NCBI GenBank assembly: GCA_905176665.1
Contig: CAJINA010000165.1
Location: 62,001-126,000, forward strand
Direction: 5' to 3'
Source: Olavius algarvensis Delta 4 endosymbiont
GTDB lineage: Bacteria; Desulfobacterota; Desulfobacteria; Desulfobacterales; CAJINA01
Length of the DNA: 64,000 nt
Part shown: piece after piece, positions 16,401 to 25,765 of the stretch
How the letters are laid out: every line of letters begins with the position of its first letter
How positions within the stretch are numbered: the first letter of the stretch is position 1
The notes under the pieces: generated by a model
What the model saw: the letters and a program-made list of their open reading frames with translations, nothing else
Told to the model about the DNA's origin: nothing
Database searches by the model: none
Position numbers and translations under genes: made by a program

Positions 16401-19400
16401 CTAGACGGGTTTCTTGTGATCGGCAACATCCTGCAGATCTTCTTCCGCACGGGCATACAGTTCGTCGGCAGTTTCATCGGCCTGCGTCGGGTAGGCAGCC
16501 AGCCCCAGGGACAGCTTGACTTGCGGCCACCCCTGAACGGAGACGGTCTCAAGCAGGGTTTCAACGGCCCGGTTGACGATTGCCCGGGCTTCCTCCGCCT
16601 TTGTCTGGGGCAGCAGGAAGGCAACTTTATCGTCATCGAGTCGCCCAAGACCATCGCTTTTCCGCAGACCGCGACTAAGAATCGATGACAGCGAGCGTAG
16701 GATCCTCTCATCAAGACCGGCGCTCTGTTCACCTCGGGTGACACCATTCCCGCTCAACTGGAGCAAGCAGAGGGTAAGATCGGAATGGTACCGCCTCGAC
16801 CGGTAGGTTTCCGTACTGAGATTGTCCATAAAGGTCCGCCGGTTCCACATTCCGGTCACGTCATCGAGGAAGCTGTTGTCGATCAGGCTCTGGGAGGTTC
16901 TTTCCAGTTTGTCGCACAGGATGGTCAAAAGATTGAAATTAAAGGTAAGCGCCATCGGCGGGCAGAGCCACTGCAACCGCTTGATCATCTTCAGATTCAC
17001 CTGCAACAGTTCACACGGGCAGGTGGCGATCACGGTGGCCGAGCGCGGGGCACCGCGCAAAAGTCCCATTTCACCGATAAGATCCCCGGCGCTGACCCGG
17101 GTGAGAATTTTGGAAATGCTGCGATTTCTGGGGGCGGCCCCATTCGGAGCCTGGTCCACCACCATCATATCCCCGGAAATCAGGGCGTACATGGAATCGC
17201 TGGCATCGCCTTTGCGAAACAGCACCGCCCCTTTATCGATCTTCTTTAGGGACCCCGCCATGATGATGTAGTGGACCTGAGTGCGGGATAGGCCTTTGAA
17301 CAGGGGAATACCGTGCCTGGGCTCCGCACCCAATTTGATGCGTACCAGATCCCAGAGGGTCACCAATTCGACATGCAGCATCAAAGACGGCAGCAGAATC
17401 AGGTCACCGACCAGCGCCGACAGCATGGTGATCATCATCATCATGCCGAATACGGCCGTGGGTTGAAAACTGGAGAAGGCCAGAATGGAAAAGCCGATAC
17501 TGATGGTAATGGTCGTATAGATGATAGGTCGCCCGATGTGCCGCAGGGTCTCCTGCAAGGCCTTTTTGTCATCCAGGTCTTTGCGAAATTCCTTGTTGTA
17601 ACGCACCAGGTAATGGATCGTGTCGTCAACCGCCAGGCCGATGGCGATACTGGCAATGAGGCTGGTAAACATGGAAAGCTCGATGCCAAGCCATCCCATG
17701 ATACCGAAGTTGATGATGATGGGAAACAGGTTGGGCACAATGGCCACCAGACCAACCTTGCTGGATAGAAAGAGGAGAAACATGATCCCGAAAACCACGA
17801 CCATGGTCAGAGAAAGACTCTTTACCTGCCCGCTGGTCAACAGATGGCTGCTGGCGGAAATCACAATGCCGAACCCGGTCACATCCCAGGAATAATCCTT
17901 GGAAAAATTGGCGCCGGCATAGTCCAGGATCCGTTCGCGCAGGTTCAAAAAATCCTGGGAGCTTGAAATATGGGTGAGGAGCAGGATGTTGGCGCTGGTA
18001 TAGTCCGGGTTCATGAAGCGCGTGAACATATCTTCGCCCAGCATCATCGTGTATTTATTCGCCAGCATCCGTACTTCCCAGGCGGCTTCGGGCAGGGCAT
18101 AGTTCTCTGGCTTGAACTGGTTGCCGGCATAATTAACCAGTTTCATGTAGTCCGTGTAGGCAATGGTTTTATCCACGCCGGGCAGCGTCTGGACAAATTG
18201 CTGCAACTTGGCGATTTCGGCGATATGTTGCGGGTCCTGAAAATAGTCCTCGCCTTTGCCGGTCATGGAGATGTTGATCGGAAAGCTCCCCGACAAATCC
18301 TTGTAGATGTCGTGGAAATGGCGGCTGACCGGAGAGTCGTCTTTGAAATATCCCACCGGGTTGGTCTCGACCCGCAGGCGGAAAATGCCGGCAATACAGA
18401 TGACCACAACGACGGCGATGATCGGCAGCACCAGCCGCTGACGGTTCAGGTTCAGATCTATGATATAGGTGATGATACGGTCTATGGGACCACCGTCGCC
18501 AATAGGCTGACAGCTGTCCCCCCTGGACAAGGGCATACAGACCAAGGCCGCCGGGAATAGGGTCAACACCATCACCAGGAGGCTGAACATCCCGAAACAG
18601 GAAAACAGGGCAAACTCCCGGATAGCCGGGATGTGATTGAGCAATAGCGACCCGAGGCCGATGACGGTGGTGGCAACAGCCAGGACAGTGGGAAACGCGA
18701 CCTCCGCAAAGGCAAGCCGTACGGATACCACCGCGTTCTGGTCGTCCTGCCGGCAGGCCTGATACGCGGAAACGATGTGCAGGCAGTAGGCTGTGCCCAC
18801 CGCGATGAGAAAAACCGGTACGATCATGGTCAGCATGGACAAGGGGATACCGGACCCGGCCATGAGCCCGAATGTCCATACCAGTGAAAAGGAGACGCAG
18901 ACCAGCGGTAAAAAGAGATACGCGAAATTTCGAAAAATGCAGAACAACAAAATGGCGATCAGGACAAACGTGATGGGCGGCAGTCTGAAAAAGTCTTTGC
19001 GCGTATATTCCTCAAGGGCCTGGGACACCAGGGGCATGCCAATCTGATAAAGCGACAATTTCTCCGGCGCGGCGGCGATGATCTTTTCGACGTCATCGAT
19101 TACGGCCAGATAGTCGGTATCATTGGCCAGGACCAGGGTCAAAGCAGTGGCCCTGTGATCCGCGGAAACGATATTGCCGCTGAACAGGTCAACCGGGCCC
19201 AGCGTTCGGGCAAATTCAGCGAGGCTCCACTCACCGCTGATATCGATCGCCTTTTTAATTATCGGCAGGCTGATGATCCGCCGCACCCCTTTTATTTCAG
19301 TGGCTGCCGTGGACAGCAGCTCAAGCTGACGAAAGACCAAGGGGTCGAACACATTCTCGCTTCTCACGACTACCCGGATTATTTCATCTGAACCGAATAC

Positions 19401-19604
19401 TTTCTTAAAGGCCTTGTAGCGTTCCGTTTCGGGTAGATCTTCGATGACCAGGTCGTATACGGAGGTAGAAAATGACAGGTTGGGAATCTGAAGGGCAAAC
19501 AACACTGTGAGGCCCACCACAACCAGGATAACGAGCTTGGGCCATTTTTCCAGATACACCGGTACGTGTTCAAATGTGAGATACTCGAAAAACCGCCTTA
19601 CCAT
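16401..19604 (-). CDS. RND/MMPL-type exporter fused to cNMP-binding and degenerate GGDEF domains
   Basis: A 1067-residue membrane protein. Residues 1-780 have the RND superfamily plan (MMPL/patched-like subgroup): a transmembrane helix at about 24-42, a periplasmic domain, five helices at about 210-375, another helix at about 390-410, a second periplasmic domain and five further helices at about 615-770, with AVDDTIHYLVRY in the second helical block. Residues about 795-905 are a cyclic-nucleotide-binding domain with the phosphate-binding cassette GEMGLLRGAPRSATVIA. Residues about 910-1067 are a GGDEF-like domain (DDVTGMWNRRTF), in which the active-site GGDEF is replaced by DDDKV, so cyclase activity is unlikely. 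It lies between rimO and apbE, alone on its transcript. Substrate unknown; sterol, hopanoid or lipid export is typical of this RND branch. Confidence 0.85.
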   Translation of the reverse strand: MVRRFFEYLTFEHVPVYLEKWPKLVILVVVGLTVLFALQIPNLSFSTSVYDLVIEDLPETERYKAFKKVFGSDEIIRVVVRSENVFDPLVFRQLELLSTAATEIKGVRRIISLPIIKKAIDISGEWSLAEFARTLGPVDLFSGNIVSADHRATALTLVLANDTDYLAVIDDVEKIIAAAPEKLSLYQIGMPLVSQALEEYTRKDFFRLPPITFVLIAILLFCIFRNFAYLFLPLVCVSFSLVWTFGLMAGSGIPLSMLTMIVPVFLIAVGTAYCLHIVSAYQACRQDDQNAVVSVRLAFAEVAFPTVLAVATTVIGLGSLLLNHIPAIREFALFSCFGMFSLLVMVLTLFPAALVCMPLSRGDSCQPIGDGGPIDRIITYIIDLNLNRQRLVLPIIAVVVVICIAGIFRLRVETNPVGYFKDDSPVSRHFHDIYKDLSGSFPINISMTGKGEDYFQDPQHIAEIAKLQQFVQTLPGVDKTIAYTDYMKLVNYAGNQFKPENYALPEAAWEVRMLANKYTMMLGEDMFTRFMNPDYTSANILLLTHISSSQDFLNLRERILDYAGANFSKDYSWDVTGFGIVISASSHLLTSGQVKSLSLTMVVVFGIMFLLFLSSKVGLVAIVPNLFPIIINFGIMGWLGIELSMFTSLIASIAIGLAVDDTIHYLVRYNKEFRKDLDDKKALQETLRHIGRPIIYTTITISIGFSILAFSSFQPTAVFGMMMMITMLSALVGDLILLPSLMLHVELVTLWDLVRIKLGAEPRHGIPLFKGLSRTQVHYIIMAGSLKKIDKGAVLFRKGDASDSMYALISGDMMVVDQAPNGAAPRNRSISKILTRVSAGDLIGEMGLLRGAPRSATVIATCPCELLQVNLKMIKRLQWLCPPMALTFNFNLLTILCDKLERTSQSLIDNSFLDDVTGMWNRRTFMDNLSTETYRSRRYHSDLTLCLLQLSGNGVTRGEQSAGLDERILRSLSSILSRGLRKSDGLGRLDDDKVAFLLPQTKAEEARAIVNRAVETLLETVSVQGWPQVKLSLGLAAYPTQADETADELYARAEEDLQDVADHKKPV

Positions 19605-19999
19605 ACACGAAATCCTCCCATCCTAAGGTCCGATCTCTTCGGGTAAGCATGAAGCTGCTAATTGTTACGTGAAATGTAGATTTGAATTGCTAAGATCGCG
19701 AATTCGCCCGTGAACACTATTGCTAATACGATCATTTCGCGAAGTCAATTGAAATCAAAGGTAAGCGTAGAACCCATTTCAAAAAACGGATTTTGGTTCA
19801 AAATCAAGGCGGCCGTGAGGAATTCCCCGAGACGGGACTTCCCAACTGATTAATATTCAAAGGAGGGTCGAACCGGAGGTGCCAGCGAAGCCAATGCCCA
19901 TCGTGGTAAATACATCAGGTCTTTCGAGGATTCATTCCGAGCGCCCAACACCGCGTTTGAGCCAAAAGACTTTTTTGAGCTAGGTTATAGTAACGGCGG
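19605..19999. other. Intergenic region with repeat element copy A
   Basis: 395 bp between the RND gene and apbE. The first about 160 bp are AT-rich and hold the RND promoter region, without a clear box; 19769-19987 is a copy of the dispersed inverted repeat described separately. No gene seen. Confidence 0.5.
19769..19987. repeat. Dispersed long inverted repeat, copy A
   Basis: The left end AACCCATTTCAAAAAACGG and the right end AAGACTTTTTTGAGCTAGGTT are imperfect inverted repeats, and the left 45 bp are almost identical to the left arm of copy D at 35384. The interior has the family core: CCGGAGG, then a GTGCCAGCGAAGCCAATGCCC block also present in copy E, then TCGAGGATT. It ends 12 bp before the apbE stop codon. 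Confidence 0.75.
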
Positions 20000-21034
20000 T
20001 CAGCCTGTTCTCCCGGGGAAACCGGTGGAAGCATGATCTCGCAGCTGGCCGCCCGGGGCATACGCGATGATCAGGCACTCCACATTCTCGAGCCGGTTTA
20101 CCAGGGTGAGGCTTTCTTCAATTCCCATCACCATGAGAGCGGTGGCCAAACCATCGGCCAGGGTGCAGTTGGGGGCCACCACCGAGACACTGGCTACCTG
20201 GTTGGACACCGGGTACCCCGAGCGCGGATCGATCACGTGTGAATACCGGACGCCGTCCAATTCAAAAAAATTACGGTAATCACCGCTGGTGGCCAGGGCC
20301 CCGTCAGCAAGGGAGAAAGCCCGGTAAACGGCGTTGGCGGCGGCACCCGGCGCCGGCCGGTTGATGCCAACCACCCATGGCTTCCCATCCTTGCGCACAC
20401 CGGACGCCACGACCTCACCACCGATCTCCACTAAAAAATCTCGATAGCCCGCTCTGCGGATCAGGGCAGTGATTGCATCTACACCATAGCCCTTGGCGAT
20501 GGAGGCCAGGTCAAGCGATACTTGGGGATTGCGCTTGCGGATCCGTTGGTTTTCGAGCAATTGGATGTGATCGAAACCCGTGTGGGCAAGTTTTTGGGAA
20601 ATCTGTTCTTGATCGGGGGCCTGTTGCACCGGGCGGGCATTGCCAAAGCCCCAGAGGTTGACCAGAGGTTTGAGCGTCCCGTCCCAGGCCCCACCGGACA
20701 ACTCGTAGACCTTGGCGGCAACTTTTAACACCGTATAAAAATCGGAAGACACCCGCATGGGTGCATCCGTCGATAATTTGTTAAAAAGGCTGATCTCGCT
20801 CTCCGGTCGATAGGTGGACATACTCTGGTTAATTTCTTCCAGGCGGGTATCGATCTTTTTTTGCAGATCGTCAGGATCGGCGAAATAGCCGGTAATCACC
20901 TTGATGTGGTAAAAGGTCCCCATTGTCCGGCCGGACAGGAGGGTCTCTTTCCGCATCCCGCAGCCAATACCAAATATCAGCAGCAGAAGAACAAAGCTAC
21001 GCAAGTATATAAGAAATCGTTTTTTCGGATTCAT
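20000..21034 (-). CDS. apbE: FAD:protein FMN transferase (ApbE), lipoprotein
   Basis: A 344-residue flavin transferase that attaches FMN to threonine in proteins such as RnfG/RnfD, NqrB/C or flavocytochromes. The N-terminal signal has a lipobox-like GIGC (Cys25), so it is a lipoprotein on the periplasmic side. ApbE motifs: GRTMGTFYHI, STYRPESEISLFN, SLDLASIAKGYGVD, EIGGEVVASG, GALATSGDYRNFF and YSHVIDPRSGYPV. It is the last gene of the minus-strand hydrogenase-maturation series, 153 bp after hypE, with a repeat element in the gap. No flavin-acceptor gene is seen in the window, so its partner is elsewhere. Confidence 0.93.
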   Translation of the reverse strand: MNPKKRFLIYLRSFVLLLLIFGIGCGMRKETLLSGRTMGTFYHIKVITGYFADPDDLQKKIDTRLEEINQSMSTYRPESEISLFNKLSTDAPMRVSSDFYTVLKVAAKVYELSGGAWDGTLKPLVNLWGFGNARPVQQAPDQEQISQKLAHTGFDHIQLLENQRIRKRNPQVSLDLASIAKGYGVDAITALIRRAGYRDFLVEIGGEVVASGVRKDGKPWVVGINRPAPGAAANAVYRAFSLADGALATSGDYRNFFELDGVRYSHVIDPRSGYPVSNQVASVSVVAPNCTLADGLATALMVMGIEESLTLVNRLENVECLIIAYAPGGQLRDHASTGFPGRTG

Positions 21035-21044
21035 AAATTAACCT

Positions 21045-21188
21045 AAAGCTGTCTCAGAGGATAGATATTGGTTTAATATCAAGGCGGACGTCAATATCAA
21101 ACCGGAGGAATACTATAAGTATTTCGAGGGTTTGATATTCGCGCCCAACGCCGAGATTGAGCCAATAGCTATCCTCTGAGACAGCTTT
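21045..21188. repeat. Dispersed long inverted repeat, copy B
   Basis: The ends are perfect 20-bp inverted repeats (21045-21064 and 21169-21188), and complementarity continues imperfectly inward through AAGGCGGACG and CGCCCAACGCCG. The centre has CCGGAGGAATAC-TATAA-GTATTTCGAGG, itself a small hairpin. The right end touches the TAA stop of hypE (21188-21190); the left end is 11 bp from the apbE start, so it fills the gap between the two genes. Confidence 0.85.
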
Positions 21189-22198
21189 TAGCAAATTCTG
21201 GGGAGTTGCTCTCCTGTCAGCATATCCACAATCCGACTGCCGCCGATGCGGGTCTGCATAAACACCTTACCGGGAGTGTCCGCCGTCACTTCGCCGATGA
21301 TGGCGGCATCCCGGCCGTACTCATTCGCTGTAATGGCAGCCAGCACATTCTCGGCCTGGGCGGCCGGTACCAGCGCGAGCAGTTTGCCTTCATTGGCGAC
21401 GTAAAGGGGGTCAAGTCCCAAAAGTTCGCAAATACCTGAAACTTCCGGTTTTACGGGTATTTTATCCTCGAACAATTTTATGCCGACCCCGGACTGCCCG
21501 GCAATTTCATTCAACGCCGTTCCCACCCCCCCGCGGGTAGGATCCCGCAGCACACTGACCTGCGGGCAAATATTCAGGATCTGCCGCACCATGTGATTCA
21601 AGGCCGCCGAGTCGCTGGCTACCTGGGCATCGAAGGTAAGTCCTTCCCGCTGGGTCAATACCGTGGCCCCATGATCTGCCAGCGTTCCGGAAATAATGAC
21701 CACGTCCCTGGAGCGCGCCTGGTCACAACCCACGTCGATGCCCTCGGGGATACGTCCCACCCCGGACGTATTGATGAAAATCTTGTCAGCCGCGCCCTTG
21801 GGCACCACCTTGGTATCGCCGGTCACAATCTTGACATCGGCTTTGGTGGCAGCGGCCCCCATGGCTGCTACTATTTTTTTAAGATCCCCCAGGGCAAGGC
21901 CCTCCTCCAGGATCAGCCCCACGCTGAGGTAGAGCGGCTCGGCCCCGCACATGGCCAAATCGTTCACCGTACCGTTAATGGCCAGATCCCCGATGTTACC
22001 ACCCGGGAAAAAAATGGGATCCACCACGTATGTATCCGTTGAAAAAGCCAGCCGCCCGGCGTCTATATCCAACACCGCGCCATCATCCAGACGATTCAGG
22101 ATGGGATTTCCAAACACCGGCAGCAGCAGGTCTCTGGTCAAAGCATGGGAAACCTTCCCCCCACTCCCGTGATCCAACAATATTGTATCATTCGCCAT
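21188..22198 (-). CDS. hypE: Hydrogenase maturation factor HypE
   Basis: A 336-residue member of the PurM/AIR-synthase-like family. It dehydrates the carbamoyl group received from HypF to a thiocyanate that supplies the CN ligands of the [NiFe] site. Visible marks are LDHGSGGKVSHALTRDLLLP at the start, FSTDTYVVDPIFFPGGNIG, VVTGDTKVVPKG-like IVTGDTKVVPKG, DPTRGGVGTALNE and the essential C-terminal ending PRIC, whose terminal cysteine carries the modification. ATG 22198 has AGGAAT upstream. It follows hypD with repeat copy C in between. Confidence 0.97.
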   Translation of the reverse strand: MANDTILLDHGSGGKVSHALTRDLLLPVFGNPILNRLDDGAVLDIDAGRLAFSTDTYVVDPIFFPGGNIGDLAINGTVNDLAMCGAEPLYLSVGLILEEGLALGDLKKIVAAMGAAATKADVKIVTGDTKVVPKGAADKIFINTSGVGRIPEGIDVGCDQARSRDVVIISGTLADHGATVLTQREGLTFDAQVASDSAALNHMVRQILNICPQVSVLRDPTRGGVGTALNEIAGQSGVGIKLFEDKIPVKPEVSGICELLGLDPLYVANEGKLLALVPAAQAENVLAAITANEYGRDAAIIGEVTADTPGKVFMQTRIGGSRIVDMLTGEQLPRIC

Positions 22199-22227
22199 TT
22201 GAATTCCTGTTACTTTCTATTCTCCAC

Positions 22228-22369
22228 TGTCCGCTAACAAGCGGTAGCTTTTGATTGCAGGCAAGGCTAGAATAATTTTTCAACCGGAGGCATAGCAAAC
22301 GCTATGTCGAGGATTGAAAAATTATGATAACGCCGCCTGAAAGCAAAAGATGCCGTTTGTTAGCGGACA
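22228..22369. repeat. Dispersed long inverted repeat, copy C
   Basis: Ends TGTCCGCTAACAAGCGGTA and the complement of ATGCCGTTTGTTAGCGGACA are near-perfect inverted repeats. The core keeps the family signature CCGGAGGCATA ... TATGTCGAGGATTGA. Its right end abuts the TAA stop codon of hypD (22370-22372). The terminal sequences differ from copies A, B and D, so the arms are variable while the core is conserved. Confidence 0.85.
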
Positions 22370-23458
22370 TTAGCTGTGGAAGCGGTAATACGCCGCACAC
22401 GTCCCCTCACTCGAAACCATACAAGGGCCGATCGGGTTGACCGGTGTGCAGACTTTTTTATAAAGCGCACATTCCGGTGGTGTCTTGCGCCCGGTCAGGA
22501 TCTCGCCGCACCCGCAGCCCTTGGGCTCCGGTGCTTCCGGCACGACCGGCTGAAATCGCCGCATGGCATCGAATTCGGCGAAGGCGTCACTGAGGCCCAA
22601 ACCGCTTAGCGGTATGACACCCAGGCCGCGCCAGTTGGCGTCTTCAACCTTAAAGACCGTTTCCATAATTTTCTGCGCTTTGACATTCCCCTCCTGGGTA
22701 ACGGCCCGCGGATAGGCGTTCTCCACGGCCGGCTTTTCAGATTCTATCTGCTCTACCAGCATGGCAACGGCCTTTAATATATCGGTCGGCTCAAAGCCCG
22801 CGACAGCACACGGCACACGGTAGGTTGCAAACAGCCCACCGTAGGCTTTCAGCCCAATAATCACCGAGACGTGGCCGGGCATGATGAATCCGTCCAATTC
22901 AACACCCTCGATCTGCATGAGGGCGTCCAGGGCCGGCGGTGCCAGTTTGTGGGCCGAAATGACGGAGAAATTCTGCAGGCCCATGGTTTTGGCCATCGTC
23001 AGTGTCCCGGCAATAGTGGGGGCGGTGGTTTCGAAACCAACCCCCAAAAACACCACCTGGCGATCGGGATTGGCCTGGGCCACTTCCAGTGCGTCCATGG
23101 CGGAATAGACCATCCGGATATCCCGGCCGGTGGCGCGCTCCTCCTGGAGGGAACTTTTGGTTCCGGGCACCCGGATCAAGTCGCCGAAGGTTGTAATGAT
23201 CATGCCTTCGACCCGGGAAAGGGCGATGAAGGCATCTATCTCACCCTGGGCGGTCACACACACCGGACACCCCGGTCCGGAAAGCAGGGAGATGGTATCC
23301 GGCAGAACGTCCCGGATCCCGTGCCTGAAAATGGACACCGTGTGGGTGCCGCACACTTCCATCAACCGGATGTTTTTCCGGCTGCGGTTTTGGATGCTAT
23401 CTATCAGGGTCCGGGCAATTTCCGGGTCCCGGTATTCTTCGAGGTGTTTTAAGGTCAT
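22370..23458 (-). CDS. hypD: Hydrogenase maturation factor HypD
   Basis: A 362-residue iron-sulfur scaffold that, with HypC, assembles the Fe(CN)2CO unit of [NiFe] hydrogenases. Characteristic motifs are MEVCGTHTVSIFRHGIRDV, LSGPGCPVCVTAQGEID, FLGVGFETTAPT, FIMPGHVSVIIG and the C-terminal [4Fe-4S] cysteines in CGCGEIL, ECALYKKVCTPVNPIGPC and GTCAAYY. The ATG at 23458 lies 11 bp after the hypF stop. Minus-strand order is hypC-hypF-hypD-hypE. Confidence 0.97.
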   Translation of the reverse strand: MTLKHLEEYRDPEIARTLIDSIQNRSRKNIRLMEVCGTHTVSIFRHGIRDVLPDTISLLSGPGCPVCVTAQGEIDAFIALSRVEGMIITTFGDLIRVPGTKSSLQEERATGRDIRMVYSAMDALEVAQANPDRQVVFLGVGFETTAPTIAGTLTMAKTMGLQNFSVISAHKLAPPALDALMQIEGVELDGFIMPGHVSVIIGLKAYGGLFATYRVPCAVAGFEPTDILKAVAMLVEQIESEKPAVENAYPRAVTQEGNVKAQKIMETVFKVEDANWRGLGVIPLSGLGLSDAFAEFDAMRRFQPVVPEAPEPKGCGCGEILTGRKTPPECALYKKVCTPVNPIGPCMVSSEGTCAAYYRFHS

Positions 23459-23469
23459 AACAATACGTC

Positions 23470-25755
23470 CTAATGCTTGACCATGGCGGCAGCCGCCACG
23501 GCCTGTCCCAGTGATAGGCCCCCATCGTTGGCCGGAACGAGTTGCTGAGAATAAACCTTAAACCCTGTTTTTGCAAGGGCGGCCGACAAGGTGGTCAGCA
23601 GCGTCGAATTTTGAAACACACCCCCGCTCAGCACAACCCGCTCGAGCCCCGTGTCGGTGCGCAGGACCCGGCAAAGTTCCGCAAACAGGCGGGTCAGCGT
23701 ATTGTGAAATCGACTGCTGATGGCCGCGGCGGATACGCCGCGGGTAGTATCGGCGACGATCTGGCGCACCAATAACCCGGGGTCCAGGCGATATTGGTCC
23801 TCGGTCCGGTACCACTGCCCGTCATAGTGGCCCTTTTCTGCGGGGTCGGCGATCATTTCCAGTTCCATGGCCGCCTGCCCCTCGAATCGCACGGTATCCC
23901 GGAGGCCTACGATGGCGGCAATTCCATCGAACAGCCGGCCGAGGCTGGAAGTCTCCGGCGAATTGAGTCCCTTGTCAATCATCTGGAATACAACCGCGGC
24001 CCGGTCACCGGACATGGCTTGCAGCAAAGGCAAATCAAGATCGACAACCTGGCTGCCGAACGCATGCTGCAGGTAGCTCAGACCCATGCGCCACGGCTCC
24101 TTGATAGCGGCGTTGCTTCCCGGCATGGGAACGTAGTCCAGAAACCCGGCCCGTTTAAAATCATGTGCTTCGCAGAGCAGCACTTCACCCCCCCAGATCT
24201 TACCGTCGGTGCCCAGGCCGGTCCCGTCAAAAGAGAGACCAATAACCGGCCCTTCCAGATGGTTTTCCGCCATGGCGCTGACAATATGGGCGTGATGATG
24301 CTGGACCGGAACCCGCTGGACACCGCTCTGAGCAAGCGCAAACTGGGTGCTCAGGTAATCCGGGTGCAGGTCATGGGCCACGATCTCGGGTTCGATATCC
24401 AGGATGCGTTTCAGGTGCCGCACGGTCAACTCGAAAAAGTCCAGGGTTTCCTGATTTTCAAGATCACCGATGTGCTGGCTTAAAAACGCCCGGTCTTCCT
24501 TGGTGAGACAAATTGTATTTTTCAACCCGGCCCCGCACGCCAGAGTCGGCGGCAGGGCCCGCTTGACAAACACCGGCATGGGAACATAGCCGCGTGACCT
24601 TCTGAGAAAACGGGCCTGTCCGGCACAGTGCCGGACGATGGAGTCGTCGCTGCGCAAGTAAATACCGCGATCATGCATCAGGAAGTAGTCGGCCACCGCG
24701 GCCAGGCGTGAGTGTGCATCAGCATTGTCGATACAGATGGGCTCCTCGCTCAGGTTGCCGCTGGTCATGACCAGCGCCTTAAGGCCCTCGCTGAGCAGCA
24801 GATAGTGCAGCGGCGTATACGGCAGCATCACCCCGAAATAGCGGTTACGCGGAGCTACGGATTTTGAGATGGCATTCGGTTGTTTTTTTTCCAGCAGCAC
24901 GATGGGCCGCTGGATGGATGTCAACAGGTCCCGGTGCACGTCTTCCACATCGGCATAGGCCGCGATCATCGCCAGGGAGGCGGACATAAGGGCAAACGGC
25001 TTTTCTTCTCGATGCTTGCACCGGCGCAGTTGTTGTACGGCCGCCTCGTTTTCCGCGTCCACGGCCAGGTGAAAACCACCGAGTCCCTTCACGGCCAAAA
25101 TGTGTCCGGCTTTTAACAGGCGGGCGGCGGTTTTGATCGGATCCTCTTGCTCAATCACATGCCCGTCTGCTCCCATGAGCGTGCACTGCGGTCCACACAC
25201 CGGACAGGCGTTGGGCTGGGCATGAAAACGTCGATCCAACGGGTCGTCATACTCCGCCTGACAATCCGGACACATTTGAAAATGACGCATGGAGGTTTTG
25301 GGCCGGTCGTAGGGAATATCGTCGATGATGGTGTACCGGGGCCCGCAGTTGGTGCAGTTGATGAAGGGATATCGAAAACGCCGGTTGGCCGGGTCGAACA
25401 TTTCCCGCCGGCAATCGTCACAGACAGATACATCCGGCGAAATCAGCGCCGTCCGGCTGGCCTGCTTCTGGCTCAAGGCGATGATGAATGATTCGGATCC
25501 TCTAAGATCGGCGGGTTCAACGGTAAGATCGGTAATGTGGGCCAGGGGCGGTTTGTCGGTGGCAATGGCGGACGCAAAGGCGTTCAGCTTCGTAGCGGGA
25601 CCTTCGGCATGGATGACCACCCCGCTGGACGTGTTGGCCACCTCCCCGGCAAGGTCGAAGCGGGCGGCCAACTGATAAATGAAGGGCCGAAAGCCGACCC
25701 CCTGGACAATTCCGCGAACAATGAGTTTTCTGGCAATGCTCCCTGTCCCGGTCAT
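23470..25755 (-). CDS. hypF: Carbamoyltransferase HypF
   Basis: A 761-residue enzyme that makes carbamoyladenylate from carbamoyl phosphate and transfers the carbamoyl group to HypE. Domains in order: acylphosphatase-like (about 8-95, VRGIVQGVGFRPFIYQLA), two zinc fingers (CDDC ... CTNCGP and CPDC ... CPVCGP), a YrdC-like domain (IKTAARLLKAGHILAVKGLGG) and a Kae1-like C-terminal domain (VQHHHAHIVSAMAENHL, LSFDGTGLGTDG, LSGGVFQN). I chose ATG 25755 (MTGTGSIARKL), which leaves 10 bp after the hypC stop; the longer frame would overlap hypC heavily. Confidence 0.97.
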   Translation of the reverse strand: MTGTGSIARKLIVRGIVQGVGFRPFIYQLAARFDLAGEVANTSSGVVIHAEGPATKLNAFASAIATDKPPLAHITDLTVEPADLRGSESFIIALSQKQASRTALISPDVSVCDDCRREMFDPANRRFRYPFINCTNCGPRYTIIDDIPYDRPKTSMRHFQMCPDCQAEYDDPLDRRFHAQPNACPVCGPQCTLMGADGHVIEQEDPIKTAARLLKAGHILAVKGLGGFHLAVDAENEAAVQQLRRCKHREEKPFALMSASLAMIAAYADVEDVHRDLLTSIQRPIVLLEKKQPNAISKSVAPRNRYFGVMLPYTPLHYLLLSEGLKALVMTSGNLSEEPICIDNADAHSRLAAVADYFLMHDRGIYLRSDDSIVRHCAGQARFLRRSRGYVPMPVFVKRALPPTLACGAGLKNTICLTKEDRAFLSQHIGDLENQETLDFFELTVRHLKRILDIEPEIVAHDLHPDYLSTQFALAQSGVQRVPVQHHHAHIVSAMAENHLEGPVIGLSFDGTGLGTDGKIWGGEVLLCEAHDFKRAGFLDYVPMPGSNAAIKEPWRMGLSYLQHAFGSQVVDLDLPLLQAMSGDRAAVVFQMIDKGLNSPETSSLGRLFDGIAAIVGLRDTVRFEGQAAMELEMIADPAEKGHYDGQWYRTEDQYRLDPGLLVRQIVADTTRGVSAAAISSRFHNTLTRLFAELCRVLRTDTGLERVVLSGGVFQNSTLLTTLSAALAKTGFKVYSQQLVPANDGGLSLGQAVAAAAMVKH

Positions 25756-25765
25756 GTCTGCCGCC

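Noticed and set aside
19769-22369. CRISPR array or IS element with transposase for the inverted repeats
   Set aside because: No regular spacer pattern and no open reading frame inside; the copies are palindromic, 140-340 bp and dispersed.
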